From the NCBI RefSeq assembly GCF_050947875.1, contig NC_134572.1, positions 122,631,105-122,695,104 of the forward strand: a DNA stretch of 64,000 nucleotides, in the 5' to 3' direction. The notes below the pieces were generated by a model. The model was not told where the DNA came from, searched no databases, and worked only from the letters and a program-made list of their open reading frames with translations. This stretch comes from Dermacentor variabilis. Its lineage: Eukaryota > Arthropoda > Arachnida > Ixodida > Ixodidae. Below, one piece after another: positions 19,755 through 31,880 of this stretch; the first letter of the stretch is position 1; every line of letters starts with the position of its first letter. The position numbers and the translations under genes are program-made.

Positions 19755-22700
19755 GGGTGTCGTGTTCGAGAAAGGAGCTTAGTACTGTAGCAGCACACAT
19801 CATCTAAAATGAATCGATAGAATAATTTATTGCGTTGCACAATTCAACAAAACAAGTTCATAGGCTGTATAAAGCGAGACATTCATTCAATGACAAAAAA
19901 AAACTTGTACAGAAATAAATCCTTCAACGCATCTCCTCAGGAACTGGTTCCTCTGCGATAAAGCTACGGCTTTCCCAAAGCAGAATCATTCGCGAGACTT
20001 ACCACTTGCATCGGTTTTTCTCCCCACAGCCTGCAATAACTGTTTTCATCCTCTTAAGTATTTGAACAAGTAGACGTTCGACAACTTCGAATACTGATTT
20101 CTCGAATTGAATGCACAATAAATAGCAAGCCTCGGATTCGAAATTTGGAATATTAGAACATCACTTATGCCATAGTTCAAGAACTCCAAGTTAAGTTTTT
20201 CTAGAAATTCTACAGCGAAAGCCCATCTGCTTTAGACTTTTAGCTTTACTTCAGCAAAAATCAAACGTAAAGTATTCTTTTAAGACGCTACGATAACCAG
20301 GCTGTATTTATTAAATTCGTGCCATGCTTTTTTTCACGGTGAGACATGTATTTCATTTGAATTCATTACTGTTGTGGCGTCTACAAATATGTATTTTGAT
20401 TGCGCGCAGCAATGTTGCTTTCGTAGAGGAAAAACAATAGTATTAAAGTGTATATTAGGCATTCATTTCTCTTTTTTCCTTGACGCTGTAAGCGCAGAAT
20501 TACCTCTACAATAAGTTACATGCACGCTTCCACTACAGCATTTCCTAACGTTATATACCATCGTGTTAGCAAACACGTTGGAAGAATTACTAAACAATAA
20601 AACCTTAGCATAGTTCCGTGAGCAAGAATATTAAGAATAAATAATTAAATTACGCGCAAGCCTCTATATCAAATTTCCCTTTTTTGCACGCAGAAGTTTC
20701 TGTGTAAGCCAAGTGAAATCAGGTTTGAGCAAGGCTTATGACAGCACCAAAATAATCCGGAAAATATTGATAAATGAGGATGCCGTTGCAACCGCAGAAA
20801 TGCAAGCTTTTTCGCCTCAAAATATTCAATATATATGTAGATTGTGTTCGATCTCCGATTTTGGAAGTATTCCTTGCTCGGCTGTGTTGCTAAACTGAAC
20901 TGACGCATGACCTTAACACCAGTACACCCTTGCACGCCGTACGTTCGATACCAGCGTCTAGACAACTAGTATATTTCGTATTTTTTAGTTCTGGATAGAA
21001 TGTAAATAGAGAAGTAGTGTTCAGTTACAATGCATGGAACCGTGTCGTGGAAAATGTCCTACAATACATTTGCAGGACTTTGTTATATTGTCCTTTGTAA
21101 AGAAGGATACACCGTGTTTGTTCTCTCATCCGACCTGCTGAAGATACGCTTGTGTAATAAAAAGAAAGTGACAGCGGAATTTGCCAGATTTGGAATTGGA
21201 AAAGCTTTGGAACTAAAAAAAGGAAATTCTGCGAAATGAACATTAATTATATGCTCCCAGAGGGAAGGGTAAAAAAATGCTCTGACTCGACACGGCATTA
21301 TCGTTAGGCTGCAGAGTGCTGCAATGGTATTGTTCGAATTTCATATATTTATTTTCTTATTACAATCAGCGTAAGTCCTACTTCAATCCTTACCGCTGGG
21401 AATAGACCCTCGGTAAATATGCAGCTTTCTTAAAGGTACAGCTTAACTGACGAACGATGGTTAGAACAAAAGTGTTCTTAAAAATGCAGTCATAGAGAAA
21501 GGCAAAGCACAATGAAGAGAACTAGGCGCAGAGGTTTTCATTGAAAAAATTATATAACACGTGATGTGTCGCATCAACTATCGTGCTATTGTTAACCAAG
21601 CACCTCTTCCGTGGGATCATGGCATATGTGCGGCGCTTACGTCATGCTGTCTGGAGACTGCCATCAATGAAATCGTATTTAGTACGAAATTAAAAGTAAA
21701 AGTCCAGCTCTGTTAAAAAAGTACTATTTGCCGATAGGCAACACCCTATGTGAATGTCCTCCAAACCTTTGCACTCGCACACGAGAAATTCATTTCTTTT
21801 GTTAGACCTGTGATTTTACTTTCAGTGCCCCAATACAATCAACACACAATATTTTGATAAAACAGCCATACCCTACAGACCAAACATAGTAAGCTGCGTG
21901 TATAAATATTTGTAGAGCCTGTTATCGCTTTAACGTTATATCTCCCGTTGAACATCCGTAACCAGTAAGGGTAAATAATAGCTAAGGAAACGACCCAAAT
22001 AAAAGATGTCTGCATCAAGCATTACGTTTCTTTTTAATCCCCTAGAACGGACAATAAAAAAACCCCGAAGCCTGGCTATGTCTGTTACAGAAGTTGCTCC
22101 ACGACCACACTAATAAAGTATATTTACTGCACCGCCCATTTCTCGCCAGAAAGGAAAAAGTGCATCTAAAAGGAAACGCACTTGGCTAAAACGGATGGGA
22201 AACGATAGGTGGAAAGAAAATGAAAGAAAGAAAACTGTCGATTCCAGATGAGGTTGTCAAGGTGGCGCATTACTGGCGCTCGCGTTTACTTGGATCCGGG
22301 ACATAAAGGTGCCGGAGCGGCGAAATAATGTCACAGTGTCGAGAAACGAAGAGGTGCTAACTGCTGGTGCTTTGTTTCCGCCTAACGTATTTTTTCCCCC
22401 TGTTATGTGTCCAATGCCGTTTCTTTTTTTTTCTTTCGTTTCTTTTTCAGGAAAACAAGAAGAGCGAAGTTTGAGAGCGTTTTCTTTTTTGTGCCTCACG
22501 AGCTACAAAATCACTAGTAGCACAGTGTGAGAAAAAGCGAAATTTTTTGCAGCATTTTTTTATCACGTAAAAGAGCCACAGCCTCAGCGTTCAATTAAAT
22601 GAATTCTCATGAATCAAGTACACGTTTATCTTTAGTTAATCGCAGGTTCATTAAAAAAGAAAGCAGGCAGGACATCACGCGAACTAGCTGAACATAGCAT

Positions 22701-23464
22701 AGGCTCACCAAAAATGGTTACTGCTGTCAACCAAACTTAAGTGTGAATAAACGTGAACATATTTGCCACGCGGTAGTGCCACCTCTCTTTTGAATTTGTA
22801 ATAAGCTGCTCGACCAATGATGTCGCTATCGAGGCAACGGTGTGTCAACCAGAGCCTAGACCCCTTTAACCGCCATCCTTAACAGCTCGACCGACTTCAG
22901 CGATGTTGGCTTGCTGCCGTTTATCGCAGATAGGCGGTCGACCTCACCACTGTCGTGTTGAAGATGTGCCACACCGTGTCACACACAGGTCAAAGGGCAT
23001 TTGTCCAAGATATACTTATGGCATTTCCTCGTTAATAAATGCTGCTCGTTGACTAGAAGTTCTTGGGTGGGAGTAGAGGTCACATGCTTCAGCATATTCA
23101 CAAAACGTGTTGCAATTTAGGCAAACTCTTACAATTGTACAGCCCTTTAATGACTGTTCTGTTTATCACCTACTGCACGATTATGTGCAAGGCTTTTACT
23201 GACTATAGCTCAACGCGTTGAACTTGTTGAGCTCGTTCGACGAACGACAGGACTGGCTGCCCTAAGCCTGCATACAATGCACCACGAAGGGTGCAATACA
23301 TTTCTCAAAAAGGCTCACGAATATGAGGAGGGAGGGGAGGGGAGCGCACACAAAACTGTAGGAAAGTGCTTCATACTGCTAACTAGACGGTGAGTATCAC
23401 ACCTATATTGAATGAGTGCAGCATTACTTGAAAATGCGCGACACTCCAATGCGTTTCGAGAGTA
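19755..23464. other. Long stretch without a recognisable gene
   Basis: About 3.7 kb of mainly AT-rich DNA. Frames are short and without domain features. No RNA gene or repeat terminus recognised. Confidence 0.4.
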
Positions 23465-23807
23465 GTGGGAATGATCCCCAGCCTGCAGCTGCAGTTGTGG
23501 CAAAGTATGACATATCGAGTTAATGATATCTTAGTTGAAATCAAGAAAAAGAAATGGACATGGGCAGGACAGGTAATGAGGAGGGAAGATAACCGATGGT
23601 CACTAAGAGTTACGGAATGGATTCCAAGGGAAGGAAAGCGTAGCAGAAGACGGCAGAAAGTTAGGTGGGCGGATGAAATTAAGAAGTTTGCAGGGACAAC
23701 ATGGCCACAATTAGCACATGACCGGGGTAGTTGGAGAAGTATGGGAGAGGCCTTTGCCCTGCAGTGGGCATAACCAGGCTGATGATGATGATGATGATGA
23801 TGATGAC
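23465..23807 (+). pseudogene. 3' end of an RTE-type LINE with (GAT)n tail
   Basis: The frame 23465-23773 encodes the C-terminal segment of an RTE-clade ORF2 protein: KKKWTWAGQVMRREDNRW, then VRWADEIKKFAG, then a Trp-rich end closing with EAFALQWA and a stop. This segment follows RT in RTE/BovB-like LINEs. Directly after the stop comes ccaggctgatgatgatgatg, a trinucleotide tail as is usual for RTE elements. Endonuclease and RT are missing, so the copy is strongly 5'-truncated, but the retained part is in frame. Confidence 0.85.
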
Positions 23808-24078
23808 ATAGCAGTAGTACTAGGGGAAACACGGTAATTACTGACATATCCAAAACCGAATCGCACAGTTTCTGGTAAATAGCTTCGCTGCACATATCGC
23901 TTCATAAAGCGCCCGCAGTGGACGTATCACAGCGCTGGACCAAGTAGAAGGTGGACTGTAGCAGACAGCGAGATGACACCACAAGCGTTTTGTGCACACG
24001 CTCGCTATTGCGCAGTGGTCGACTGCATGCAACAGCATGTGACTATTGCCGACACAACGTGCAAATCGTAGGCCAGTT
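23808..24078. other. Spacer
   Basis: No gene or repeat recognised. Confidence 0.3.
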
Positions 24079-24705
24079 TTAACGTGACAGCGGTAAGGGC
24101 CCCGTGTCGCAGAAAATCTGGCGCCCGAGACCCGCGTCTAGCATCGACCAATGGTTTCGACAAAGAGACTTCCGATCCACGCATACCCAACGACGCAGGC
24201 CCTCCATTTAGTGCAAAGAAGTTTCTGAAATAATTGAATTTCATAAAGTAAAATACGTCAGAACAATCTTAAAATACGACTTACACACAAGCTACGCACA
24301 TGATAGTGTCGAGTTCAAATTTTAATATACGAGAAAACATAATTCGGTCACGTGGAAACTCAAACACAACCCCATTTTCCAGCGTTTCTAACATTCATAG
24401 AACGGCCATGGCGTCCGAGAATATCGTGCCTGCGCGCGCAAATCTTAAAGGCCATAAAGCGGCCCACCCGGTTCTTTGCAACACCTTCAGCTGGCGCTCA
24501 CCTCCGCCGCATCGCGGCCCACGCAAGAGGCCGCGCTTCTACCACAAAGCCCGCCTCCGTGCATAGCGTTCGTAGCCAGTGTTTCCCAGTAAACATTGCG
24601 GTTTCAAGCGCTCCAGTTCCCGGGTGCGTGAGAAGCAGTCAGGGATCTTCGAATGCTATCGCGTTCCACTCTTAAAGGCGAAGCTTAAGCGTTCTCCAAA
24701 TTTTT
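24079..24705 (+). repeat. Dispersed repeat family A, copy 1
   Basis: Starts with ttaacgtgacagcggtaagg and ends with cgaagcttaagcgttctcca. Other copies are at 44022-45483 (+), 49191-49674 (-) and 52221-52794 (-). Shared landmarks are gccccgtgtcgcagaaaatc near the start, a core block (cagctggcgctcacctccgc...cacgcaagaggccgcgcttc) shared with 44420-44490 and 52380-52450, and gctatcgcgttccactctta near the end. The ends are related semi-palindromes of the taacgcgatagcgtta type. No coding capacity. A MITE-like origin is likely but not proven. Confidence 0.7.
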
Positions 24706-24799
24706 GTGCAGTGTTCAGAAACTTAAACCCGAACAATTTCGAAACAGTTACCGTAAAGTACCCTGTTTCATTTCCGGATTCAACGGCGTTCGCAACAGC

Positions 24800-25310
24800 G
24801 GCTTACTGAGAGAGAAAATAGGTAAATGGGATAGGAAAGGCAGGGAGGTTAACCTTATGAGATTCTCGTTTACTACCCTGCACTGGGGGAAGGGTAGGAG
24901 GAAATGAAAGACGGAAAGAAGAGCGGAGAGAAAAATCAAACTCATGAAAAAAAAAGTGCAGGCGAGGTCGTGAACGTCCATGAGAGTCCCATAGCCCACT
25001 CGAACGTAAGACTTTTTAACCGTGCCTTCAGTGTCTTGTGGTATGGCGACAGCATTGGTCGGCGGTCCAGGACTGTCTGCTTCGAAAACAGCCAGTCGTC
25101 AAGACGCGCAAGCGTGGTCGCGAGTGACTGCCTGTGTGCGTTGTATCGGACACTGTGACTAAGAGCGTGTTCGATAGTTTCCTCGTCGCCGCAGTGGCCA
25201 CAGCAGCACTACACTCCCATGCGATGCAGAAACGAAACGACTTCGTAAATGCGACACCAAGCCACAATCGGTAAAGTACCGCTTTCTCGTGTAGGGATAG
25301 TACAGGTGGA
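24800..25310 (-). pseudogene. LINE 3' end, same family as the one at the window start
   Basis: On the minus strand the peptide LGVAFTKSFRFCIAWECSAA aligns with GVAFTKSYSFRIGMADNALC at the start of the window and then continues through a damaged zinc-finger region. The 3' UTR ends near 24800-24870 with the inverse of the aaggcagggaggttaacc tract. The frame is shifted after about 50 codons and the cysteines are partly lost, so it is a relic. Confidence 0.65.
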
Positions 25311-25489
25311 GGCTGAAGTTTCGGCTTACCGCATAATTAAAATTATACGTTTGGACGGTTTTATTGTTAGAAATCGAATACAGAACATGTTGACGTCGCA
25401 CTTTTACGTAATTGCGCGTGCAAAAACCAGAGTTCTTTTTCTTTTAGTCGCTCGTGTTTCACGGCACGCACTGTACATCTGCGTATAAT
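25311..25489. other. Spacer
   Basis: Nothing recognised. Confidence 0.3.
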
Positions 25490-25745
25490 AATTACTTACA
25501 TAGAACTAGTTACGAATTTATCTAATAACCAAGCTAATTAGAATACTAAGCTAATCACACACTAAACTTGTTAATACCTAACTTACCTACCCTAACTAAA
25601 TTTAATAATTACTCTATCTAACCCAATATAACTATACATACCTCAATCACATAACTAAACAAATTAACAAACCAAACAAATACGTAATTACTCAAGTAAT
25701 ATCAAGCTAATAATAAACTAAGCTAACTTATTGTTTCAACAATCA
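25490..25745. repeat. G-poor CTAA-rich tract, copy 1
   Basis: About 250 bases on the plus strand made largely of variants of ctaa, taac and aact with very few G. A similar tract is at 31545-31880, also CTAA-rich on the plus strand. Probably a decayed short tandem repeat or a family-specific tract. Confidence 0.7.
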
Positions 25746-26109
25746 TATTAGACAGTTTCAGTTCTGCGCCATGACGATAGGTACGCAGCACGCAAGTGCT
25801 TTGCGGAAAATAGGAGCGCGTGTCGCATTAGGGCTTTTAGTACTGCGAAATGCCTACGTACGTAAGCGGGTGAGCGTTATGCCCCAACCACTGGCACGCG
25901 TCGGCAAGCTTCGGCGCGCGCCGACAAGCGAACGCTTCGCTTCGCGTTGGTGGGAGGAAGAGGGCACGCAACCACTAGACCGAAGCTCCGACGCGCGCCG
26001 AAGCTCGCTCCTCGGCTGCGGCGCACTGTTGCTGGACTATTCCGTCTTGATCCGTCAAAGTCCGGCCTAAAACAGCCTGCTGTAATCTAAGCTTGAAACA
26101 ATAAGTTAG
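25723..26109. mobile_element. Possible short element with exact 17-bp TIRs
   Basis: ctaacttattgtttcaa (25723-25739) and ttgaaacaataagttag (26093-26109) are exact inverted repeats 387 bases apart end to end. The interior is GC-rich and contains a piece (25879-25904) that is an exact 26-base inverted match to 30888-30913. No transposase and no clear duplication, so the element call is tentative. Confidence 0.45.
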
Positions 26110-26596
26110 TGATCTGTATGCGCTTTTAGATTTAAAAAACACGTTTGAAAAATGAATATGCGCCTGCCGCAAAAGTTTGTTTTTATTTTTGAAGTAACAA
26201 TAGCGCACAAAACATCGACATCAGCGCTCGCGCGTCGTCTGTTTGCAAGATCGCTTTGCAAACACCTGCACGACGATGCCATATATCAAAAACTGTTGTA
26301 CCACTTCATTTTTTGGTAGCTTATTGCACAGCCAACTATGTAAGAATAAGGCGTGCAAAGTATAACCGAAAAAATCTGTGTTGGAAATATTGCCTCGTAG
26401 TAGTGACGGTAAATAAATAGTGCCGACACAATCGCAACGATAGCGGCGAGCAATGTCGGCAACCGTCGAAAATCGCATCTGCGGGTCAAGCGCGTCGGTT
26501 TACATACGTCCAGTCGTCGAAAGTTACAGCCTATTCGCTGGTGCCCGCGCGCCTTCCAGAAACTACTACACAATTCGTGTCGCGTATGCAATCAGA

Positions 26597-27199
26597 TTAA
26601 CAAGGTTTGTCGACAACAGACAGAACCATCGATAACATTCGCGAAACTTCCGATACGTTCAGGCGCATCCTGCACCGAGCGATAACCACGAACACTTTCA
26701 GCCGGTGAAATACGGTAACCGGAGACAGATAAAGAATCCCTGTCAGTATAATTATGCTTGTTTCTAGACGAAAGAAACGTGAAAAAGTGGGTTCTGAGAA
26801 AATCAGCAAAAAAATTAAAACACCTGTGGCACTTACAAAAAGAAAACATTTAGAGTAGCTAAAATTTAGGTAATTCGTAGCTTGTCCCCTCCCAATTCTT
26901 GATTCAGTCAAATCTTGCCCATGGAGCACCTCATTTATTATTCTAGGTTGTTTTGATGCATCAACACCGCATCGGGAGGCCTTCACATTGAGTGTATTGC
27001 TAGAAAACATTTTCACAGTGTAAAGGCCATGTTCTATTGTAACTGGTTTCCACATATCAAGTTTGTCTTTCTGGATATTAATGAAGTGACATACCGCCCG
27101 ATAATACAAGCTTGAGAAATGGAGGGTGTTTATCGGGGTCTTTCGTTGCCCTTTGCGAAGTCGTACTATTGAAGCGCATATTCGAATGTATGGGGGCAT
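26597..27199 (-). CDS. Unrecognised open reading frame of about 200 codons
   Basis: The longest minus-strand frame in the window that I cannot attribute to a transposon. The open frame reaches 27247 with a GTG; the first ATG is at 27199 (MPPYIRICASIVRLRKGQ). The middle contains a hydrophobic run (CFLFVSATGVLIFLLIF, about 26850-26800) that could be a membrane segment. I recognise no domain. It sits in AT-rich DNA with no supporting neighbours, so it may be chance; a spliced exon is another possibility, but no clear splice sites were identified. Confidence 0.2.
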   Translation of the reverse strand: MPPYIRICASIVRLRKGQRKTPINTLHFSSLYYRAVCHFINIQKDKLDMWKPVTIEHGLYTVKMFSSNTLNVKASRCGVDASKQPRIINEVLHGQDLTESRIGRGQATNYLNFSYSKCFLFVSATGVLIFLLIFSEPTFSRFFRLETSIIILTGILYLSPVTVFHRLKVFVVIARCRMRLNVSEVSRMLSMVLSVVDKPC

Positions 27200-27249
27200 C
27201 TCATTTGCATAACGTAAGAAATATATATATAAACAGGTTATTTTCACAA

Positions 27250-28331
27250 TTTATACACTTCATTATCCGAAAAAAAAAATACCAGTTTCTTCTTTTCAGT
27301 CTGCTATGATGTTTTGACTGAGAAAGATATATTCAATTTGTTCTGCAAGACACGCAATAATTGCTGTGGTATATTATTTTATTGCAAAACACTGGATACA
27401 CTAGCCAGCCATTATTAAAACTCAGAAGAAATTAATAGCACAATGCATATGATCAGGCACATAGCATATTATTATTGCACTTTTTAATTCATGCCCCTTT
27501 TTTAATTGCACAAAAGCTACTGCACTGAAATAGTATACTAGTACATACTTAAAAAGCACGATTTTATACTACGATAATAATCAATCATTCAAATTTTTAT
27601 TGTAGTGCCAAGAAACAGCTAGAGAGCCTATGTACTGGTGCACTTAACGAGCACTATGTGAGACAAAATGTACAGAAAACATGAATGTAGTAGACAAAAA
27701 AATGGAAGATAGCGAAACAAATAGGGAAAAAAGGAAATGAGGAAAAGTAAAAAGGAGTTAAACCTACGTGATTATCTACAGATACACAAAACACAGGAAA
27801 TGAACTCTGAAGTATGTTTTAGAGTCGAGTCTTATTAGCACAATCTTGTAACAAGCCGAGGCAACGAATGTGGAATGCTACCTGGTATACTGTTGCGGCA
27901 CGAACAAATAATCAAGAACCTTTAAGGAATGTATAATATCATGGACCACCTTATACAGGAACAAAAGGTGTGATTAATTAAGTCTTGAATCTAGAGGTGC
28001 GGGTTGAAGTATATTTGAGAAGGCTCAACTGTGGTCGCCAGAATGGCAAAAGTGGTGCTTTAAGATAGATATCAATTTATTCTGGATGTGTTCAATGAGG
28101 TCAGAATTAGATTTGCTCAGGAAGGTTACTTGAAGCATATTTCACACCATGTACCAAACATAAATGTTCTGAAAAGGCATCAGCAGTGTTCGAGACAACA
28201 ACACTATTTTCATGAAGAAGACGTACATCTTTGGCACTCTTTTTAGAAGAGAGAGCCCACAAAGCTCCAGAAATATTTTGAATTATGTGTCACGCTGGCT
28301 TCAACACAATCAATGTGGTCGTAGTGATGAT

Positions 28332-28332
<1 letters not shown>
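27250..28332. other. AT-rich spacer
   Basis: No gene or repeat terminus recognised. Confidence 0.35.

Positions 28333-28384
<52 letters not shown>
28333..28384. repeat. (AAT)n microsatellite
   Basis: About 17 uninterrupted AAT units. Poly-Asn and poly-Ile frames across it are artefacts. Confidence 0.95.
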
Positions 28385-28385
<1 letters not shown>

Positions 28386-28589
28386 CTTAGCGGTAACTTG
28401 GCACACTAGACAAAAAAAGGCTGATGTCTGTATGTTAGAGCATCTGGTCACCAGCCATCTAGAGCAGGAATTTGCAGAATGCAGAAGACACTTCCTTCCC
28501 CTCCACGTGCACACACACGCACACACGCACACTTGCTCAATAACACAACACAGCACACACGGACACATTCGACAGGTGCACAACACACA

Positions 28590-29290
28590 GGAGTGCCAAT
28601 TCAGTCTGGTTCCAAGGAAGGAGAATCCAAATGGCCAGCGGGGTGGAGAGAAAGCTCTGTATGCCAGATATAATCATGAAGTTGTGGTGCCGGGCCATAG
28701 AGGCGCGATAAGGGCTAAGGCTGCGCTGACCACTTGTTCAGACGAACTGAAGAAAGATTAGTGCTGTCCAGAGAGTCGTCAAGCACCCTGCAGTATAGAC
28801 TAATGCAATGTTGCGCTGGTATTGCAGGGTGTGCTACTTGAGGGGTTTGAGGCAATCCTCGAAGGCTGGCATGAGCTTGTGACAACCGAAAAGAAGGGAG
28901 TAAAGGGTGCATATTGTCCGGCGCTGAACAAGCTTAAGTTTGTTAGCGTCGCGAGTTTGGTACGGGAACTATACTGATGAGCAGTACTCAAGTCGTGACA
29001 GAATGATAGAAGTGTAGAGTGCTCGGAAAACCTTAGGTCTTCAGGGAAGGGAGACACGGGGCACAAACCCAAGAATGGGCCGGTGCTTACATACAGTGCT
29101 GGTGACATATCCGGAAAAGTTGAGAGAAGAGCTAAATGTTACACCCAGAATGGGAAGGGCCCGAACAGTCTTTATAGAGGTGCCTCCAAGGAAGAAGGTT
29201 GGACGTGCAGCAGTTTCGTTGTGGCTGATACGCATGGCAGCACTTCTTACGGTGCTACTACAAAGTTTGATATTGTAGGCCTAGTCGTTC
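28590..29290 (-). pseudogene. LINE reverse transcriptase thumb and C-terminal relic
   Basis: Minus-strand frames broken near 29110-29050 encode the region after the RT catalytic box: MRISHNETAARPTFFLGG, LPILGVTFSSSLNFSGYV and KHRPILGFVPRVS match the ...LGVxxxxxLxFxxHI... thumb motif of Jockey/CR1-group LINEs. The following frame (29108-28800) keeps arginine/leucine spacing of the C-terminal region. No catalytic residues remain. A 5'-truncated, multiply mutated copy, not obviously the same family as 3448-5057. Confidence 0.65.
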
Positions 29291-30535
29291 ACCTTTACGG
29301 AATGTATTTATTGTAAGCACATATGCTGTGCATCGGCATATTGTTGTTGTGGAAGTGTTAACTTGTTAATCAAACACATTCTGCGCAGACGCATTAGTAA
29401 CTTAGTTTTGAGTAGATCTTTGTCTTGACTACAATTTGTACTATGGCAGCAAGAAACATTTTAGTCGAAGCTGAAGGGATTCCAGCAGTTTAAGCATACC
29501 GACTGCACAAAACACTGATGACACCTTTTTACCTTCCCCACAATGCAATCACACCATCTACACTTTCCATAAACAAAAAGCGAGATAAAAAATCAATTAC
29601 AGTTTCATTGACTCAGTACTTGCTGCTTCTGAAGCGGGCATCGAAGAAATCGTGGTATACGCTGCTACATGCATAGGTCTTGCATGATGCAGGTCCTGCT
29701 ATGCACTGCACACAGGGCACACGTTGCAAATAGATTTCTTTTTGCAGTGCTCAACTATAACAACACACTGACTCAAACATGACTGCGTTGTCACGTATGC
29801 TTTAGTGCGTCAGTGTTCTTGATGGCTACACGAGCGATTTATCCCCAACTAGCCCAAAAGACTGACGCACTTGAAAGAAGGGAGTGATTGAGTACAGTGA
29901 ACTTGTACTGAACTGGATTCACATGCCGAATAGAAGAGCGCAGTGTCAGCTCAAACAGGCGGCACGCTGATTATGTAAGTACTTCCAATAGTTCGGCTAC
30001 TAGTGTCTTTCGCTTTCGGAAGTTATCTTTACCACTGGAAACAGCGCAGAGCTTGCCCGTTAAACATGAGTCAACCGACACCACACGAAACACGCCGCGG
30101 TTAACCAACCCAACTTCCTCACGGGTCATTCACCACATCACACATCACACGAAGTCAGGAGTGCCATATTTTAAATCACTGCAGCACCGAACGGACCGGA
30201 AAATTCATTTCCATCGACAGAGTTTCTCAGGTGAGTTCGTTCTCTCGCCAGTTACGAACTCCATGGACGCGCTAGGCCTAGGCGTAACGTAAACAACATC
30301 GGCGATAGGCGAGTGTTGATTATCCAGATTTCGGAGCTCGCAAACATGTTTCCATTCGTTCTGAGCACAACAAAATACACATACAACAAGCACAGACGTT
30401 GCGGCAATCGTGATTCGGTTGGCTGTTTTAGCAGACGATCGCGCTGAGCCCGGCGGAACCCAGTGGGCAAGTTGGATTAGTCGGCGTCGCTCGAAGTCCC
30501 TTCGGATCCACGTCGCACTGCCACAACGGACGGTC
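29291..30535. other. Spacer, becoming GC-rich toward 30200
   Basis: No gene recognised. A minus-strand frame of 202 codons (30813-30205) crosses the (CGGT)n array and is arginine/proline-rich; I do not accept it as a gene. Confidence 0.35.
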
Positions 30536-30567
30536 GTCGGTCGGTCGGTCGGTCGGTCGGTCGGTCG
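30536..30567. repeat. (CGGT)n microsatellite
   Basis: About seven to eight tandem cggt units. Confidence 0.9.
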
Positions 30568-30639
30568 TGTCCTTGTCGGCCTACTATTACAATACTGTCT
30601 TTCAGGAACACTGTCGCGCGCGTCGTGCGTCCAAAAAAC

Positions 30640-31560
30640 ACGGACGATCGTTGGTGCCGGCGCCTTCGCTTGGGGGGCCATTATAGGCATAGCAGCCGGA
30701 GGCTGCGCAGCCTTCGATTGGTTGACGCCTGCGACGCGTCGCAGCCTCTCATTGGTGCACGCCGGTGCAGCTTCGCCGCGCGTCGGCAAACTTCTAGCAT
30801 CGGCAGTAGACATAATCGCTGCGCGTCGTTACGCTTTGCCGTGTTCCCGACCTACGCTTTTGACGCTTCGGCGCGTGCCGGAGCTTTCCGACGCGTGCCA
30901 GTGGTTGGGGCATTAGGCGCCGGGCGCGTCGGAGCCCATGGCCGCATCTGCCAGTACGTCGAACCGTCGGTCGAAATAGATGCTGTTCATCTGGCTAACG
31001 AGATGTAACGTATGGGCGCGTTCCCGCTTCGTCGACCTATATGTAGGCCTTTAAGAGACTCTAGGTTTAATACGGATGAAATTCAGGAATCATATCGAGA
31101 AAGATAAAAACCGAGTACTTGCTTTGTAAGGCTGGCACGGTAATTTGCGACGCACTGCGCCAACAGCAGGTCGAGCCTTTCGCACAAACAGTACACACTA
31201 AACACTTTCTCAAAAACAAAGTTCCCATTTCCGCTATCCATCCCCACCGTGCAGGATCCGGGAATCCTGCACATCCTACGCCAATGAAAAGTACAGCCTT
31301 CCGCTAGTCGCCTTTGACGCTGCCATTTTCGGAAACTCTTTTATCTCTCGCTCTCCCGAACAAACGAGAACCACAAGAGCAGCACGCAAGGCTCCCTACG
31401 TACGCACGCAAGACTCGGATGCGTGCGTACGCAGCGGCCGCGTACGCATCTCGTACCGTTCGTGTTGCGTTTTGCACATGCACTCCTTGCAGAACGTAGT
31501 GATCTTACGTACGCAACGCCGTTGCGTACGCTGCGCAGGCAGTACTAAAACTGTCTAACT
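30640..31560 (+). repeat. GC-rich repeat related in inverse to 25750-26060
   Basis: Bases 30888-30913 are the exact reverse complement of 25879-25904. Flanking parts are similar, and both copies end in an aaactgtctaa terminus (31548-31558; inverted near 25749). The 31380-31530 part has several gtacgtacgc and gcgtacgc palindromes. No ORF of interest. Confidence 0.5.
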
Positions 31561-31880
31561 AGCACAACTCAACAATGAGTAACGTAACAAGCAACAGTAA
31601 CAATACCAACTCAACGAATACACCAATTAAATAACAATAACTAAGTAATACACCAACTAACTAAATAAAATAACTAACAAGACTAAATCCGTAGTCAAAC
31701 TAACAAAGCTAGCCAACTGATTATTAAGTATTCATATGAAAATGACAAAATTGTTCTATAATATTCTACCTAACTAAAATACACTAGCAATTATAGTTAC
31801 GTTACAACTCGATCAGTTATTAACAAACTAACACAGTGGACTAGCTAACCGAATATAACTGACCTATCCAACTAACTTAC
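31545..31880. repeat. G-poor CTAA-rich tract, copy 2
   Basis: About 330 bases of ctaa/taac variants with few G on the plus strand, like 25490-25745. Confidence 0.65.

Noticed and set aside
30205..30813. 202-codon minus-strand frame across the (CGGT)n array
   Set aside because: Low-complexity Arg/Pro/Thr composition through a microsatellite and no recognised domain.
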